Source of the DNA: Mucidula mucida
Lineage: Eukaryota; Basidiomycota; Agaricomycetes; Agaricales; Physalacriaceae
NCBI GenBank assembly: GCA_015501055.1
Contig: JADNYV010000147.1
Span: 1 to 64,000, forward strand
Length of the DNA stretch: 64,000 nt
Reading direction: 5' to 3'
Shown here: in pieces, positions 1 to 11,511 of the stretch
Layout: every line of letters starts with the position of its first letter
Numbering within the stretch: the stretch's first letter is position 1
Translations under genes and position numbers: made by a program
The notes under the pieces: generated by a model
The model's database searches: none
Told to the model about the DNA's origin: nothing
What the model saw: the letters and a program-made list of their open reading frames with translations, nothing else

Positions 1-1353
1 TGTACGTGATCTCGGCGATGCGCGCGCGCTTCACTAAGAAGGAGACGGGGAACTTCCCCAAGGCCTTCGTACAAGTGAGGAAAGTCGCATGCGACACAGC
101 CACCGATAGACGAAGGGACCACAGCGCAATCGACGTAGAAACGCGGTCACGTTCTTCACCTAGACTTCGTCGTGCATATTGATCTTTCTCATCGAAGATC
201 ACATGATGGCGACAGATGAGTATCGCCACCGTTTGGACGTCTTGCATGGACACCATTCCCAAAATATCCAGTAAGTATCCGAATCTATGGAGAAAAGTAA
301 TTATGCATATGCCCTGCCAACGTTCGTCATTCCCGCTGCCATCCCCTCCAGGCCTCCAACATGTATACTCGTCTCTTCCTGAACCCCACCACGCGGGCGG
401 CCTTCCGATTCCGCCTACTCCGAGTCGGAACACTCTAATTGCCTGAGGGCCAACAGTGTGGCAAAACACCGGAGTCCTACCCTCCGGTAGGGCCCCACGA
501 TGGTCGGTTATGTGGCACAGTCCAGTGCAGGGCACAGAGGAGGTCTGGTAAGTATGATAGTAGTCTCAGCAGAAGACAGCTTCAGCCCTCATCGGAGTGT
601 GAGATCTACAATCAGCCACTGAGACGGATGGATTCGAAACGGACGACTGTCATCGTCGTTAAGCGCCCACATAGATAGTAGCTCCTACTATATAGGCGCC
701 AGAGCGTGAGATCATTCATACTTTGACACAGTGGCTGACAATGACATGTTGCCGGCATAGATGTGGGTGTCGATATTCAGCGCAGGGGTGATTTAAGAAG
801 TCGACATGTGTGCAATGTTCATATGATGTACAACCTTACTCTAAGTTACACCAGTGATAGTAAATATACTTTATGGTGAATAGACACTGGTGGTTCATCC
901 AAATCATCACTGGTACCATCGTGCACGGACGTTCATCAGGAAAGGGCCGTGCGAACGTTTCCTGCCTCTTCCCTCTTGCCTCCACCGACATGGTCATTCC
1001 TCCCCAAGCCACCGGGATCTTGGCCTGCACCGATGATGTCCGAACGGATCCCATCTATTGCCGAGTATCAACCAGCCAACATAGGGCTAGCGCGCATGTA
1101 CAGAGCTCATGGAACTCTCCGGAAAATCAATCTGCGACTCTCACCTTGACCAGAACCAATGTGCTGCACAGCTTTCTTGTGCACCCACGCTTGGGCACGG
1201 AGTCTACCGGAACGTTGTATGACAAGCATGGAATTCGCTGTTGGGGACATAGCGGGTGTCGCGGCAGGAACCTGCTACTTAATCAGCGGTTTCCAGCGCT
1301 TAAAACCGCGTTCTGATATAAAGCCATCAACATCTCCGCGACGTGATTCCTCA
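1..1353. other. no supported gene at left edge
   Basis: No complete gene is visible. An open frame from base 3 to 182 on the plus strand (starting YVISAMRARFTKK, with a GTGAGG donor-like site near 85) could be the last exon of a gene lying left of the window, but nothing identifies it. The remaining frames are short, lack domains and overlap each other on both strands. Confidence 0.4.
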
Positions 1354-2889
1354 ATGTCATATCCCTCCTCCTTCGACGAAATGGCAAGTTCCCTTTCTTT
1401 GTCTTGAATACCGCACGACTGACCAACAAAAGGATTCCTATTGGGATGATCGTCGACGACGATACCTCCTCGCTGTAGAGGAAAGACAGTTACTCGAATC
1501 TCTGTCTGTCGTGCGCAGCGAAGTCAACACCCTCGCCCCCATTGGCACGCTTCCTCCCGAAATGCTGCAAGCCATATTCGACATGTGCATATCGTTCGTA
1601 TATGACAACCCCAAGCCGCGGCATCGCCTCGCCTGGACCCAAGTCTGCCGGCTATGGCGAACGATCGCACTCGACACGCCCCGGCTGTGGCGGTACATTG
1701 ATCTCTGCGACGCGAACTATGCCCGCGAGTTTCTCGCACGTTCCAAACGCGTCCCACTCTCCATCATCTGCATCTCCCCCTGCCGTCTCTTTACCGAGAG
1801 CCTCCTCCCGCACGCGAAACGTCTCAAGTCCATCGACGTGTATCTATTCCCAAATGACATGAACACCTTTTTCCACTCTATCGGCCCCGATCTATCACAT
1901 CTCACGCATCTGTCACTGCAGATTCCACCCGTCTCTGCGAGCTGCACGCTAGACGTCTCTTTTCCATCCGTCCGTCATTTGTCATTGCGTGGCGTTGCGG
2001 TTGACTGGGCATCATGCCGTAACCTGACCTATCTCGCATTGGAGAGTCTACCAGCGAATCTGTGTCCCACTCTATCGGAGCTTATGGGTGTCATACAGCG
2101 TTCCCCGCGCCTGAGGCATTTGTGTCTTAACGATATACAACCGTTCACCGAAGCTCTATCTACTGAGCATGCCTCTCTGCGCAACATTGAGCAAGTCACA
2201 CTTACTGGGGACCCAGATGTCATTGGGTTAATTTTCGCCAACTGTTCGTACATGCCTCCGACGGCGCGTCTCGTTATGAACGCGACCTATCCCGACCTAT
2301 TTCTGCTCTTCCCAGAAGTCTGTCCGTACCGCGATGGCATCGACATCCACACTTTGCGTATCACGCGCCACGCTCTGCACATGTCGCGTACTGAAGAGGG
2401 CAGCTGGGCAGAGAACAACATGATCCGCGTGCATGCGAAGCGCATGTCCGTCGTCCTCCTCACTTCGGCGCAAAAAAACGCGTTCGAGCGGCTCCGCGCG
2501 CATCAATTTACCGCACTCGAATGGATACAAATATTCTGTTCGACGTGTCCGCGCACTCGTTAAAGGATATGTTTCTAGGGCTGTCTGCGGTGGAAACGCT
2601 AAGGGTGTCGTTTAACGAGATTGGCGCGCTGCTGCAGGTGCTCGAGCAGATGATCTGGCCTGGGCTACGGCATATTGAGTTGGGAAAGCCAAAGGATGTG
2701 TGGTGGCGGTTTCAAGAGCGGTGGATTGGGCCTTTGACGGAGTGTCTAAAGGCGAGATTTCAGAGTGGGATGGGGCTGGAGAGCGTCAAGTTTATAAGGT
2801 GTCAGCACGTGTTGTGGGCGGATGTGGGTGTGCTGGAGAAATTTGTGGATTCTGTTGAGATTATACCGATGGACGATTTGGACAAGTAG
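1354..2889 (+). CDS. F-box protein with C-terminal leucine-rich-like region
   Basis: Probable substrate adaptor of an SCF ubiquitin ligase. The start chosen is ATG 1354: a short first exon (MSYPSSFDEM) joins in phase to DSYWDDRRRRYL through a 49-bp intron, 1384-1432, with a GC donor (GCAAGT) and AG acceptor. A coiled-coil-like stretch (LLAVEERQLLESL) leads into an F-box of the Agaricomycete type (IGTLPPEMLQAIFDMC, then WTQVCRLWRTIAL, then TPRLWRYIDL). The rest is LRR-like without clear repeats. The frame breaks near 2529-2531, where one A appears to be missing from an A run; the protein then continues in the next frame (NILFDVSAHSLKDM) to the stop at 2889. Both halves are in normal coding style, so I read this as one gene with a sequencing-type deletion. 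Its substrate is unknown. Confidence 0.75.
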
Positions 2890-3092
2890 ATCGCGTCTAT
2901 GACCTCACTTCTTCTTCCGCTTTTGGGTCGTCGTGCACATACGCTTCTGCTTTTAGTTTAATTGCTTGCTCTGGGGGGTATAATATACGTCGGTGGTTTG
3001 CTTAGAGCTTTCATTCTTCGCGCCCTTCCTTTTTGACTCTCCTTGACTATCACGCGCGCCCTTCTTTTTGACTACTCCCTTCATCTTTGAGG

Positions 3093-3720
3093 ATGCACGC
3101 TCCCGCCATGTTACTCGCTTTTGCCGCCGTTGCGATGGCCTACCAAGTCACATCACCCAACGAAATGGAGGATTGGTCGTCTGAAGGGATGAACAAGTTG
3201 GTGTAGCTGCTGTTTGTCTCGTCCATCGCTGACCTCGCCATTAGGGTGTATTGGGAGAAAGTAGAGACCGATCCTTCGACGTTTTCCATGGTTCTGACCA
3301 ACGAGGTAGGCATCAGCATTGACGATTATGATTGCGCCACACTAACATTTTGACATTTAGGACACCGACCTTCTTCCCGAATCTGTCTTGTTGATTCGAA
3401 CCGTCAAGGGCAGCGCCCTCAAGACCACCGTCAGCTCTCCGAGCGGCGGTTGGCCCGTGGGCGAAGGATATCGTGTCAACCTCGAGGACAAGCATGGTGG
3501 CATTCTAGCGCAGTCGATGCCGTTCACTGTCACCAAGTCCGAGACCACCGCTCCCAAGGCACCACGCCCAAGACACCCACCTCTGAATCCCAGTCGGAAC
3601 CCAAGGCGGAACCCAAGGCGGAACCCAAGGCGGCCTCCAAGCCGGAATCCAAATCGTAAGCTCTAATCAACTTTTTACCGTTTGATTCCTGATAGAATAT
3701 CGCCCAGCTCCGATACCTAG
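3093..3720 (+). CDS. Kre9/Knh1-like secreted cell-wall protein
   Basis: Small secreted protein with an N-terminal signal peptide (MHAPAMLLAFAAVAMA) followed by one Kre9/Knh1 N-terminal-like domain: YQVTSPNEMEDW, VYWEKVETDPSTFSMVL, then GWPVGEGYRVNLED and GGILAQSMPFTV. Such proteins are linked to beta-1,6-glucan or wall assembly in fungi. Introns fit well at 3197-3244, 3306-3360 and, to finish the frame, 3656-3695 (GTAAGC...ATAG), giving a stop at 3720. The tail after the domain should be a low-complexity EPKAEPKAEPKA stretch, but the frame slips at 3558-3559, where one G seems missing; without correction the tail reads as an unlikely RNPRRNPRRNP. No hydrophobic GPI-type C-terminus is visible, unlike many relatives, so the protein may be soluble in the wall. 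Confidence 0.7.
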
Positions 3721-3973
3721 ACTTTCTAGTTTACCATGATATGTAATTTGGCGTAGTGTAATAATTCAGTGATACCCGAACTTTCAAAAATTTAGAGCTT
3801 GTGGCGCAGAACAAGCATGCGATCGCCCACTTACATTTTATTCTGAATCTTAAGCTGCCAGCAAGAATGGTCAGCTGAGCACCGACTCGGAAATCGGGTA
3901 AGAGTTACCCGGACATGATCATTCTCACCACATTTAAGCAGACCGGAGACAGAGGTTGCGTCCTGCGCTCATC

Positions 3974-5369
3974 ATGTCTACGGGTAAGCTTATTTCGCCC
4001 GTATTCCACACACGCTGACGCCTTCGCAGTAGATCTGACAATACCCTCTCTATACAATGTCAAGGGCAAGATAGGTTCGTTACATCACAAATGCTGTACG
4101 TTGTGCTCACATTCACAGTACTCGTCACTGGCGGCGGATCCGGAATCGGCAAGATGATCGCTGCTGGCTTTGCCCAAAATGGCGCGAAAGTCTACATCGC
4201 TGCGCGCAAAGAAGCTCAATTGAGAGAAGTCTGTTTTCCTCTCTTCCTCCTCTGTCGTAGCCTTATAGCCTCTTTCAGGCCGTTGCGGACCTACAAAAAT
4301 TCGCCACCGAGCCAGTGTCCTACATCGTCGGCAATGTCGGGGTGCGTTTAGCTTCCTACCTCCTTGTCGTCACTAACGCGTCCCGCAGACTAAAGCCGGG
4401 TGCAATGCCATTATTGACCAATTCAAGAAGCGCGAACCCAAGCTCCACGTTCTCGTGAACAACTCTGGTATCACCTGGGGCGGACCGTACGACGACTTTG
4501 AAGAAACAAAGGGCTGGGACAACGTATTTAATGTCAATGTGAAGAGCATCTTTTATAGTCAGTGGTACTCTTTTCTTTTCGAGTTGATCTGAGTTCCAAG
4601 TCAGTGACTGCCGGGTATGTCTTGGTTCTTCAAGCGAGCACCGGGGCTTAAGAATAGCAGCTTGACGGAACTATTGTGCAAAGACGCGGACAACATCGAC
4701 CCCGGGCGCGTGATCAACATCTCATCCACTGCCTCCGTGGAAGCCCAGTCCGAGACTGCGCTGAGCAGCGCGGGGAACGGAACGTGGAGTTGTGCGTATT
4801 ACCTTCAGTTCATCACGGTGTTATGACGCTGACAACTGCCCGACGACAGATCAGCCTAGTAAAGCCGCAGGTCAGCCTCATTCCACTTTTATGCGGCGCT
4901 AGCTCACTGTGTGCAGTGAACCAACTCACGTCGACGCTCGCTGTCAAATTGGGACCGCGCCACGTCACGTATGTATCCCCCTCCCTTCGTTCCTTGCTCC
5001 TGTTCTAACGTGATACTCAATAGCGTAAACGCGATCCTTCCAGGGTAAACTCGTCTCTTACCATCAATGACACCGGCCGCTCAACAGCTTCTATAGGTTA
5101 TTCCCCAGCAAAATGACCGCATTCGGGTTTCAGCAAGTCGGGTCTGACAGTTTTGCCGCAAGCCAGCCTACAGGTCTTTTCCTTTTCCACTTTCAATTCA
5201 CTCGTGTTGAATGTTCGTGTTAGGACGCTATGGGTCTCCCCAGGATATGGCAGGCCTCGCACTATTCCTGGCATCTCCGGCGTCAGCTCATATAACTGGC
5301 GTACACATCCTTCTCGATGGAGGGCATCGTTTTACCTCGGCGCACATCGCTCCCCAGGTGAAGTTGTAG
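3974..5369 (+). CDS. short-chain dehydrogenase/reductase (3-oxoacyl-ACP reductase/RhlG-like)
   Basis: NAD(P)-dependent oxidoreductase of the classical SDR family. The spliced protein has the cofactor-binding glycine motif TGGGSGIG, the NNSG-type motif ([11 protein letters not shown]), and the catalytic YxxxK assembled across an intron as W-S-Y-Q-P-S-K-A-A. The C-terminal part ends in the usual [12 protein letters not shown] loop. Start ATG 3974 ([17 protein letters not shown]) is split by an intron beginning GTAAGC at 3984; about eight further short introns have standard donors and acceptors, and the frame stays open to the stop at 5369. Substrate cannot be told; fungal relatives are often annotated as rhamnolipid-type 3-oxoacyl reductases. 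It appears complete and is one of the few genes here without a frame break. Confidence 0.85.
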
Positions 5370-5588
5370 ATATCTAGCGACTCGACTTGTTGTAAAATAT
5401 GGGATAGAGCAGTCATACGGAGTGTACAGGGAACGCCTGCTTTAACAGCTACAGGTGATTGGTATACAACTAGTTACAATTACAATTTGAACGTGTGATG
5501 AAGGTATGACCAAGTACAGTAAGGTGCGATGCGAGTGAGTAATGCTAAAAGTCCGTTCCGATAATGCTAATGCGAAAGTCCAAAGTTC

Positions 5589-6234
5589 CTACAAGGCGTT
5601 CTCCCCACTCTCCTTGGTCGTAACAGCGAGCTTACCCATCCCATTCACGATATCCCCCAGCCCGACCCCACCCGAACTCGCGTTCCACGCTGTCCCCGAC
5701 GACCCAAGCCCAGACCCCTTGCCGCTCCATTTCGCGGGCCCAGCATGACACTTCTCTGCCTGATCCAAAATTGTCGCATACAGCGTCTTGTTGAACCCAA
5801 TGCATTGCAACCCTAGACACGCTATTTTGAGGGCACCAGCAGCATACAGCTGTGACGTCTCGTAAATGTTCTGTGGCGAAATATTCTTGCGCCCAATGAG
5901 CGTTTCCTTGATAAGACATTGTACTGTCTGGGATGTTATCAGTAAGATAAGCGCATACGCCAGTAAGAGAACAGCGTACTTCGTTTGATAAAGCTTCCCA
6001 TTCTTTGACGGTAAGGTCATCCATTCTAAAAGCCTTGTATACGCCGGCATAGTACCACGCTCCGTCTCTATTGTAGAAGCACTCTGAAAATATGATGAAT
6101 AACAATCGCGGAAATTCAAACGCGAGTATTACCAGTGGGTTTGTTGATTCGGGCCATAATATCAACGGTACTCCAACGATGCGCTGTTGCGACACGAGGA
6201 TTGGTGTTGCATCTGAATACAGGCGCGAGGGCAT
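5589..6234 (-). CDS. hypothetical protein, possible AhpD-like fold
   Basis: I do not recognise this gene with confidence. The 3' exon is clear coding sequence (ETLIGRKNISPQNIYETS, then LKIACLGLQCIGFNKTLYAT) ending in a Gly/Ser-rich tail. An intron of about 49 bp with a TTTCAG acceptor separates an upstream exon starting ATG 6234 (MPSRLYSDATPILV). Two readings of the middle are possible: one continuous frame with a hydrophobic segment (YAVLLLAYALILLI), or a frame giving KEWEALSNEVRCSLTG joined through a very short 31-bp intron (5928-5958, with a TACTGAT branch site). The second looks more like alkylhydroperoxidase-type fungal proteins, but it needs a one-base correction at the first intron. 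Treat both structure and family as tentative. Confidence 0.4.
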
Positions 6235-6331
6235 ACCCGTGCTCCTCACGGTCGGGGCACCAGGATGTGGTTAATTGCTGGAGGATTTTATAATTTGATA
6301 GCCTAGAAGCGATTGGTATGATTGACCGTCT

Positions 6332-7297
6332 TTATTGAAAAGCAACGTACGAAGGCTAGAAGCAGAGTTAGATCGAGCACCAACACATGTACGTCGTACT
6401 CACTGTACAAACATTTCCAAGAAACTCATGTAAAGATAAAGATGGCGGCAGGACAATGGGTCTGAGTGTATCGTCGGGTGCTTCCAGTGGGACGGGTATG
6501 GTGGCCAGAAACTTGTTTCGTTGATCGATGATATCTTCTGCATCCAAAGCAGACTGCGTGTACTGGGAGACTGAGCGGGTAATCTGGATTTGCGCTTAGT
6601 TTTTCGTTTCATGGATAATAAAGGCACGTACCGCAAACTCCATATCGCTGTTTTCCCTCTTCAGTACGGGACGTATGCTGTGGTTCTCTGTCGTAACCGA
6701 TGAAACCGACGTCGTTGAAGGACACCGCGATGGAACGGGCGGCGTTTCGCGAGGAAGACGGAGGGATAGCAGACCTGGTACTTGTACATCGAAATTATGC
6801 AAATTCTGGGGAGACGTCAAGTTGCATTCCAATAGCCCATATGTGCTCACCTTGAGGAGCGGCTCCTCGTATTTAGGCGGAGGAATGGTTTCCTTCTCCT
6901 TTAGCACGCGAATGTCCTCCCTCAACGTGCATACAGTCGCCTCCAGAAGGGCGATTTCGTTTTTCAGGCGGTCAATCTCTGCCTGCGCTGCGACTTGCTC
7001 TGGAGATGGCTCGTTGTCGTATGGATCGTGTTGAAGGCGTTCAATAATGGTGATCTTTTGACGAAGGGATACATATGCGTCGGAAAGGCGTTGAACAGCG
7101 GCATCGCGCGCAGCCATCGCGTCAACGACCTTCATGCGCTCTGTCGCGATTTCGATGGCCATCTCCACGACTCGGAATGGATCCTGGACAACGTCAAAAG
7201 GTGGATTACGCGCATATATACCACTTGCCGCTGTCTTCAAGTACTCCAGTTCCCGCCGCACCTGAGCGAGCTCAGCAAGTACGCTTTCCGACTCCAT
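6332..7297 (-). CDS. coiled-coil hypothetical protein
   Basis: Start ATG 7297 (MESESVLAELAQVRREL). The N-terminal half is strongly predicted coiled coil by eye: heptad-like ELAQVRRELEYLKTA, then QAEIDRLKNEIALLEA and LREDIRVLKEKE. It is followed by a Ser/Pro-rich linker and a C-terminal exon reading TRSVSQYTQSALDAEDI. Three introns fit: a 45-bp one after EEPLLK (GTGAGC...CCCCAG), one after NSDMEFA (GTACGT...ATCCAG) and a last one (GTGAGT...TTCTAG) before the short end PSYVAFQ-stop at 6332. No enzymatic motif is seen. It is probably a structural or scaffolding protein of unknown role. Divergent orientation from the helicase gene leaves about 1 kb of shared upstream DNA. Confidence 0.6.
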
Positions 7298-8283
7298 TTT
7301 CGACTGAGAAATGAATGGAATCACGCCGCATATAGGCTGGCGCCTGTAGAGAACGATATTCAAGAAATATACACAAGATGGTGGTTGGAGAGAGAGAGAA
7401 GTACGCGCCTACAGAGCCAAACATGCGCCCTTCCTGATGGGGAAATAATCCGACGCGTCGTTTCCCTCCGACCATCACCTTGTCTCGAAGTATTCTCCTT
7501 CCCATCACCTGCCTTCCAGTATACGCTCAGCAGCGACACTGGTTCCCGCAATATTCGATATCTTCTTGAACGGCTATTTAAATCATAATTATTACGCCAC
7601 ATGCGCAGTACAGGTGAGATCCAGTCCCTTGTACCTCAATGTTTGGATGATCTTCGCATAACACGACTGGTTTTATGGATCTGATGGCCTGAAAATGACA
7701 CGGTTTTCTATTTGTAGCATTTCGAAGACATGCTGTGAGTAGCGTACTGCGAGCAACAGGACGAAATGCTTGACAATGTTTTTCGATTAATCAGCTACAT
7801 AGACTCATTCTCAATTTCCGCCAGATTCAGCCCGGGCAAAAAATCTTCCCGGCACCTTCAACGCTAAAGGTTATGATGCGCAAGATCCGAACTGCTGATA
7901 TAGTCTTCTCATCAAGGTGTGTGTCAGACAGCTCGTTATCACTTTACTCAAGCGCCCGTTTCAATTCAGTCTTGCTTCTTTTACATCTTCGAAGCCCTTC
8001 AAGAGCCTATCTATAACCCCACCGTTCACAAGAGCACTCGTGGAAAACGTTGGTTCAATTCAAACTAAGGCTCCGCGTCCCATCAGCCCAATGAATGTAC
8101 GTTGGATACACTCGGACAACGGTGTCCTTTTTGCTCTTGCACATTCACTCGCATTCACCTTAGCTCCAGGCTGCGCCGGAATGACCATCATTGCATAAGG
8201 TCAATCTTCCCAAAACTCGTGCCGAACATGATGCGCCAGTTTAGCCAAGACGGTCTTAAGAGGCTTGCCCTTTGGCTCTCACC
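7298..8283. other. intergenic region upstream of the helicase gene
   Basis: Roughly 1 kb between divergent genes. Open frames here are short and lack domains, and none joins the helicase frame through a convincing splice. It probably holds the promoters and leaders of both neighbours. Confidence 0.5.
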
Positions 8284-11038
8284 ATGTTGTCCTACATCTC
8301 TAATCTGCTCGGTGAGCATAAACAGGAGGACATGCATCCACCTGCGGCAGATACTACGCCCAGAAACTACTTTGATGGTCTGTCCCATCGCGATGTATCT
8401 GCGAATCAGGTCCTGCAGGCTCTTGTACGCTTTCGATTCTTGGCTTTCCCAGATGGATGGCTTATTTTTGCTCATAGGAGCAGCACGAGAACCCGTTTAC
8501 AATGGAAGCATACTCAACGCAGTACAAAGATCTCCTTAAGACTCGCGAACACTTGCCCGTTTACAATAAGCTCGCGGATTTTCTGACTATCGTGAGCTCT
8601 ATCCGGGTTCGATACTAGTGCTACGCTTACTTTGCTATCATAGTTCCAATCGCATAATCAAATAATGCTGCTCACGGGCGAGACTGGCTCAGGGAAAAGC
8701 ACACAGTGCGTCCTTCCTCAAATCTAGTCATGCAAGACGCCTGATACAATCAACAGGATTCCGCAATTCGTCGTATACTCCGACCTTCCGCATCTAAAGG
8801 GTAAGATGATCGCATGCACAGAGCCCAGGAAGATAGCAGCGACATCAATCGCTGAACGAGTAGCTAAGGAAATGGACGGTATGCTTGTCATCATAGCCTG
8901 GGAATGCACTACTCATTGTCACAGTGGACGTTGGAGAACAAGTCGGCTATTCCGTCCGCTTCGAGGAGCTTTTCAATTCCGATACGACCTTCCTCAAGTA
9001 TTTGACCGATGGCATGCTGCTCCACGAGGCCATGCACGATCCGGATCTCACCAAGTACTCTGTTATCATTCTCGACGAAAGCCAAGAACGCACTGTCAAT
9101 AACGACATCCTGATGGGCCTGCTCAAAGGAATCATTCGTAGCGGACGGCGCCCCGACTTGAAAGTCATCGTCATGTCCGCGGTTGACAATCCCCAATTCC
9201 GCCAGTTCTTCAACATAAGAGACGACGCATTCTTGTCGGTGACCGGCAGGACCCACCCCGTAACAATTCTCTATGCTGAAGTCGACCCGGAGAACTACAA
9301 CGATGCCGTCATCGAACAGGTCTTCACCATTCATGTTACGGATGAACCTGGAGACATTTGGTATTCCTCACCGGCGCGAAGGAGATTGAAGACGCATGTC
9401 GCGAGATTAACAGGGAAGCCGAAGCAATGCGCTTACGGAACCCCAAGAACATCGGCTTACTCAACTGTATCCCACTCTACGCATCGCTCTCCGCCGACGA
9501 TCAGGATAAGGTCTTTGAGCCCGCACCGCCGCCCAAATTCCCAGGTGGACCACCCAGTCGCAAAGTCGTCATCGCCAGCAATATTGCCGAGACGTCGCTC
9601 ACTATCGACGGCGTGGTGTACGTCGTCGACTGTGGCTGGGAGAAATCTGACATGTACGATCCGAGGACGGGTATAGAGCGTTTGCAGCGGCGATACATTT
9701 CTCAGGCTGCTGCGCAGCAGCGTTCAGGGCGCGCTGGGAGAACGCAGCCTGGGAAATGTTATCGAATGTATACGGAGAGGCGATATCTGAAGGCTTTCGA
9801 AAAACACACGTATCCTCAAATCTTACGCTGCAATATCGCAACTATTGTCTTGATTCTAATTAAACTCGGAGTGTGTGTGGTAAATGTGAGCACATTGACT
9901 GCGTCTTCTCGTGGATATCATCATTGAGTCTTTTACCGTTAGGACACACCCGTATTCGACTTTATGGATGCACCTGAGATGAGGAGTGTGAGGAGGGCCC
10001 TCGAGCTTCTCCGGGCATTGGGCGCCATCGATGCGAGTAACATCATCACGGAGCAGGGCACCATCATGGCCGATTTCCCTATGAATCCACAACTTGCCAA
10101 AGCGCTTATTGCAAGCGCCAAGTACGAGTGTAGCAAAGACATGGTGACGATTGCGGCGATGATTTGTGGTAAGTCGGGTGGTCTCTTCCGTGTTGGCTAC
10201 TACTTACTGAGATCGCTATTTCCAGCGCGGAACATTTGGCTGCGTCCATCCCATCTCATGAAAGAGGCCGACCAAGCCAAAAGGTCCTTCGTCGTCCCGG
10301 GCGGAGACCACCTCACACTCCTGAATGTTTATAAGAAATACTCTCAAGTACGTGTATTCATATCAGTGTAGAGTATAGAAGTGCTCATTGTAGTCTTGCA
10401 GACAGCGACGACCCGAAATGGCCATGGGATAACTATCTCTCCTCTCATGGGCTCGAAGAAGCCGCAGAGATACGGATTCAGTTGAAGCAGCTTATGAACC
10501 ACCATAGCCTTCCCCTTGTCTCCTCCCCGGCGCCCGATAAGAATATTCGCAAAGCCATTCTCGCCGGGTTTTTCATGCAGGTCGCGTACAAAGTGCCCAC
10601 TACCAGTGGCAATAGCAAGCTGTACTGCACCGTCCACGAGAATGAGGACGTTCTCTTACATCCCTCATGTGCGTTCCCGGCCAACGACAAGGCCGAATGG
10701 GTCGTATACAACAAGTTCATTTTCACCTCTCGCGCATTTATGCAGGACGTTTCGGTTATCCAACGGGAGTGGTATGTGTCTTCTTTCTCGGCGCAGGGTG
10801 GTAATTAATGCTTCGAGACTAGGCTGTGGGAAATTGCACCGCATTACTTCAATATGCGCCTACCTCCGAACCATGTCATACCAGTTCGACAAGCGCCGCC
10901 ACCCCATACTCGGGGTGCCTCCAAGAAATCGAAGGATAGGAAAGGGAAAGCGCCAGCCACTCGAGGAAAGCAAGGTTTGTCAGTTTCCTTGTCTCTATCG
11001 AGCTATTGATTAACTCCTCCGACAATATAGCGCGTTGA
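8284..11038 (+). CDS. DEAH-box RNA helicase, divergent Prp43/DHX15 paralogue
   Basis: Superfamily 2 ATP-dependent RNA helicase of the Prp43 type, a family that works in spliceosome disassembly and ribosome biogenesis. Start ATG 8284; the N-terminal LSHRDVSANQ leads into ENPFTMEAYSTQYKDLL as in Prp43. Motifs in order: Walker A GETGSGKST (about 8674-8700), TEPRKIAATS, FLKYLTDGMLL, motif II as DESQ (9074-9085) where DEAH is expected, motif III as SAVD (9176-9187) where SAT is expected, motif V SNIAETSLTIDG and motif VI QRSGRAGRTQPG. The helicase-associated and OB-fold regions follow (MNPQLAKALIAS; FMQVAYKVPTT; LHPSCAFP; FNMRLPP). Introns are short and in phase, including GTGTAT...TTGCAG before SDDPKWPWDN. 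One base is missing in the T run at 9357-9359, between GDI and VFLTGAKEIED. Either a fast-evolving paralogue or a decaying copy; the canonical Prp43 should lie elsewhere in the genome. Confidence 0.85.
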
Positions 11039-11511
11039 CAGGTTTGTCGGTGAACGGATATAATCTGATGTAGTTCTACATTGCTCAAATTCAGTACTGT
11101 AATGTACTTCCAGTGCTGCCAAATCCAGTGGTCATTACCAGAAATAGATTCAACCACGTGAAATCGGTTTGATCCACATCAATCAGGTCCGGACGCGTCT
11201 TGCCACAGACCGTCATCAAGTGCCACAGCAAATACTGTAGGTATTGACGGCGCCAACCGCTACAGCCTAGGTATCGAATCGAATCGATATTTGCACGACC
11301 TGCACACTATCCTCTGCGTCCCCTCCTTTCTCTGCCCTGGCGCGTTTTTATCGTCAGAATACCCATCTCGATAAACTGTTACCTATAACCAACTATCTAT
11401 TACGCCTCTATAAGGACCTAGAAAATCTATAGTACGCTCGTTGCATGCGCCACCGTTTCGTTTGCTCACGCCTACCCTTTAGAAGACTCTACATCCATTG
11501 TCTGTACAGCC
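11039..11511. other. intergenic, nothing recognised
   Basis: AT-rich-leaning spacer between the helicase stop and the next start on the same strand. No gene, repeat or RNA is recognised; it presumably carries the terminator of one gene and the promoter of the next. Confidence 0.5.

Noticed and set aside
5928..5958. 31-bp intron with TACTGAT branch site
   Set aside because: Kept only as one alternative model; too short compared with other introns here (45-65 bp) to accept without RNA evidence.
8604..8620. GGTTCGATAC resembling a tRNA T loop
   Set aside because: It lies inside a helicase intron and no cloverleaf can be drawn.
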